From the NCBI GenBank assembly GCA_023456105.1, contig JAEYAO010000058.1:1-8358 (forward strand): a stretch of 8,358 nucleotides of DNA, in the 5' to 3' direction. Both the position numbers and the translations under genes were made by a program. The notes under the pieces are model-generated. The model was not told the DNA's origin. It ran no database searches and was given only the letters and a program-made list of their open reading frames with translations. The stretch is from Pseudomonadota bacterium (lineage in GTDB: Bacteria > Pseudomonadota > Alphaproteobacteria > Caulobacterales > Caulobacteraceae). Position 1 is the first letter of the stretch. Each line of letters opens with the position of its first letter. Shown here piece after piece: positions 7,451 to 8,358 of the stretch.

Positions 7451-8281
7451 TTAGACGGTTTCGACCGATCGTGCAGCCCTGACGGCGTCGCCCAGCGCGC
7501 GGACCTTCGCCAGAACGCGCGGGGCGGGGGCGGCGTTCTCGGCCAGCGCCGCCGCCACCTCTTCGACCAGGGCCGAGCCGACCACCACCGCATCGGCCAC
7601 GCGCGCGATCTCGGCCGCACGCTCCGGCGTCTTGACGCCAAAGCCGACCGCGACCGGCAGCTTGGCCGCGCGCCGCACGCGCTCCACCGCCGGGGCGACG
7701 GAAGCGGCGTCCGCCTCCTTGACGCCGGTCACCCCGGCCACCGCCACATAGTAGACGAAGCCGGAGGTGCGCTCGGCGATGATCTTGAGGCGCGCGTCGT
7801 CCGAGGTCGGCGTCGCCAGCCGGATCAGCGAGATCGACACTGCGTCCAGCGCGTCGGTCAGCGGCCCGGCCTCCTCCGGCGGACAATCGACCACGATCAG
7901 ACCGTCGATCCCGGCGTCGGCCGCAGCCTGAGCGAACGCCTCGTAGCCCATGCTCTCGATCGGATTCAGATAGCCCATCAGGATCAGAGGCGTGTCGGCG
8001 TTGCCGACGCGGAAGTCACGCGCCAGCTCCAGCGTGCCGCGCATCGACAGCCCGGCCTTGAGCCCTCGCAGCGCCGCCTTCTGGATCGGCGGGCCCTCGG
8101 CCATCGGGTCGCTGAACGGAAAGCCGAGTTCGATGATGTCGGCCCCGGCCTCTGGCAGGCCGCGCAGAATCTCCAGCGCTTCGCCGCGCGAGGGATCGCC
8201 CCCCATGACATAGGCCACGAAGGCGGCTCGACCCTCGGCCTTCAGCCGGGCGAAGCGGGCGTCGATGCGGGCGGTGGTCAT
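7451..8281 (-). CDS. trpA: Tryptophan synthase alpha subunit (TrpA)
   Basis: Complete, 276 aa, close to the usual 260-280. It cleaves indole-3-glycerol phosphate to indole and glyceraldehyde 3-phosphate and passes indole through a tunnel to TrpB. The TIM-barrel signature is clear: FVAYVMGGDP (21-30), ADIIELGFPFSDPMAEGPPI (47-66), PLILMGYLNPI (98-108), then VYYVAVAGVTGV, AVGFGVKTPE and the phosphate-binding VVGSALVE. Catalytic E49 of E. coli corresponds to E51. Catalytic D60 is replaced by E62 (AEG, not ADG). The ATG at 8281 overlaps the upstream stop (ATGA), and no Shine-Dalgarno sequence is visible before it, so translation probably depends on the upstream gene. accD follows after 10 bases in one apparent operon. 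Confidence 0.97.
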   Translation of the reverse strand: MTTARIDARFARLKAEGRAAFVAYVMGGDPSRGEALEILRGLPEAGADIIELGFPFSDPMAEGPPIQKAALRGLKAGLSMRGTLELARDFRVGNADTPLILMGYLNPIESMGYEAFAQAAADAGIDGLIVVDCPPEEAGPLTDALDAVSISLIRLATPTSDDARLKIIAERTSGFVYYVAVAGVTGVKEADAASVAPAVERVRRAAKLPVAVGFGVKTPERAAEIARVADAVVVGSALVEEVAAALAENAAPAPRVLAKVRALGDAVRAARSVETV

Positions 8282-8358
8282 TGGGCGGGAGCGGCGGCTG
8301 GCGTCTGGCCGGCGCAGACGTCGCCGGGGATGGTGGCGAAGCCGAGGTAGGCGGGGGC
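8278..8358 (-). CDS. C-terminal end of an unidentified gene upstream of trpA (partial)
   Basis: Only the last 26 codons and a TGA are visible; the gene continues beyond the window edge. Almost every codon ends in C or G (24 of 26), the pattern of real genes here, and the TGA overlaps the trpA ATG as ATGA. Both argue for coding. The tail reads YLGFATIPGDVCAGQ and then a Pro/Ala stretch ending PAAAPAQ. I do not recognise the family. It does not resemble the usual TrpB C-terminus (glycine-rich SGRGDKD followed by a short tail), although trpB often precedes trpA. It is too short to support a function. Confidence 0.55.
   Translation of the reverse strand, partial: APAYLGFATIPGDVCAGQTPAAAPAQ

Noticed and set aside
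6496..7482. 328-codon plus-strand frame opposite accD
   Set aside because: Complement of accD in a shifted frame. His/Gly/Arg-rich with no recognisable domain.
7181..8350. 389-codon open frame antisense to accD and trpA
   Set aside because: Mirror of two certain genes, with Arg/Gly/His-rich translation and no ribosome site. A by-product of codon bias.

Overview
This window is ordinary core chromosome from a very GC-rich alphaproteobacterium. Codons end in G or C almost throughout. The proteins and the gene neighbourhood (addB-addA-trxA facing folC, then accD and trpA) fit the Caulobacteraceae, in the Caulobacter/Brevundimonas range. That placement is inferred from remembered family features, not from a database search. 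No mobile element, CRISPR array, rRNA, tRNA or phage gene is visible.

Left part, plus strand (1-4804): the C-terminal third of AddB (nuclease domain) is joined by a 4-base ATGA overlap to a complete AddA (1137 aa helicase-nuclease). Together they form the AddAB machine that resects double-strand breaks for RecA-dependent repair. After 62 bases comes trxA (thioredoxin 1), which ends in a clear Rho-independent terminator.

Middle (4814-6550): folC (dihydrofolate/folylpolyglutamate synthase) lies on the minus strand, tail to tail with trxA. It is divergent from a small plus-strand gene for a four-helix DoxX-like membrane protein. That gene sits, in opposite orientation, between accD and folC. 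Its stop codon and the stop codon of accD are read from the same CTAG palindrome.

Right part, minus strand (6547-8358): an unidentified gene enters from the window edge and overlaps trpA by ATGA. trpA (tryptophan synthase alpha) is followed after 10 bases by accD (carboxyltransferase beta subunit of acetyl-CoA carboxylase). The three look like one transcription unit, possibly continuing antisense through the DoxX gene into folC.

I found no undescribed system. The points most worth a second look are an AccD that has lost all four zinc-ribbon cysteines, a TrpA with Glu where E. coli has the catalytic Asp60, the interrupted accD-folC operon with its shared stop site, the unknown gene coupled to trpA, and the missing iron-sulfur cysteines in the visible part of AddB.
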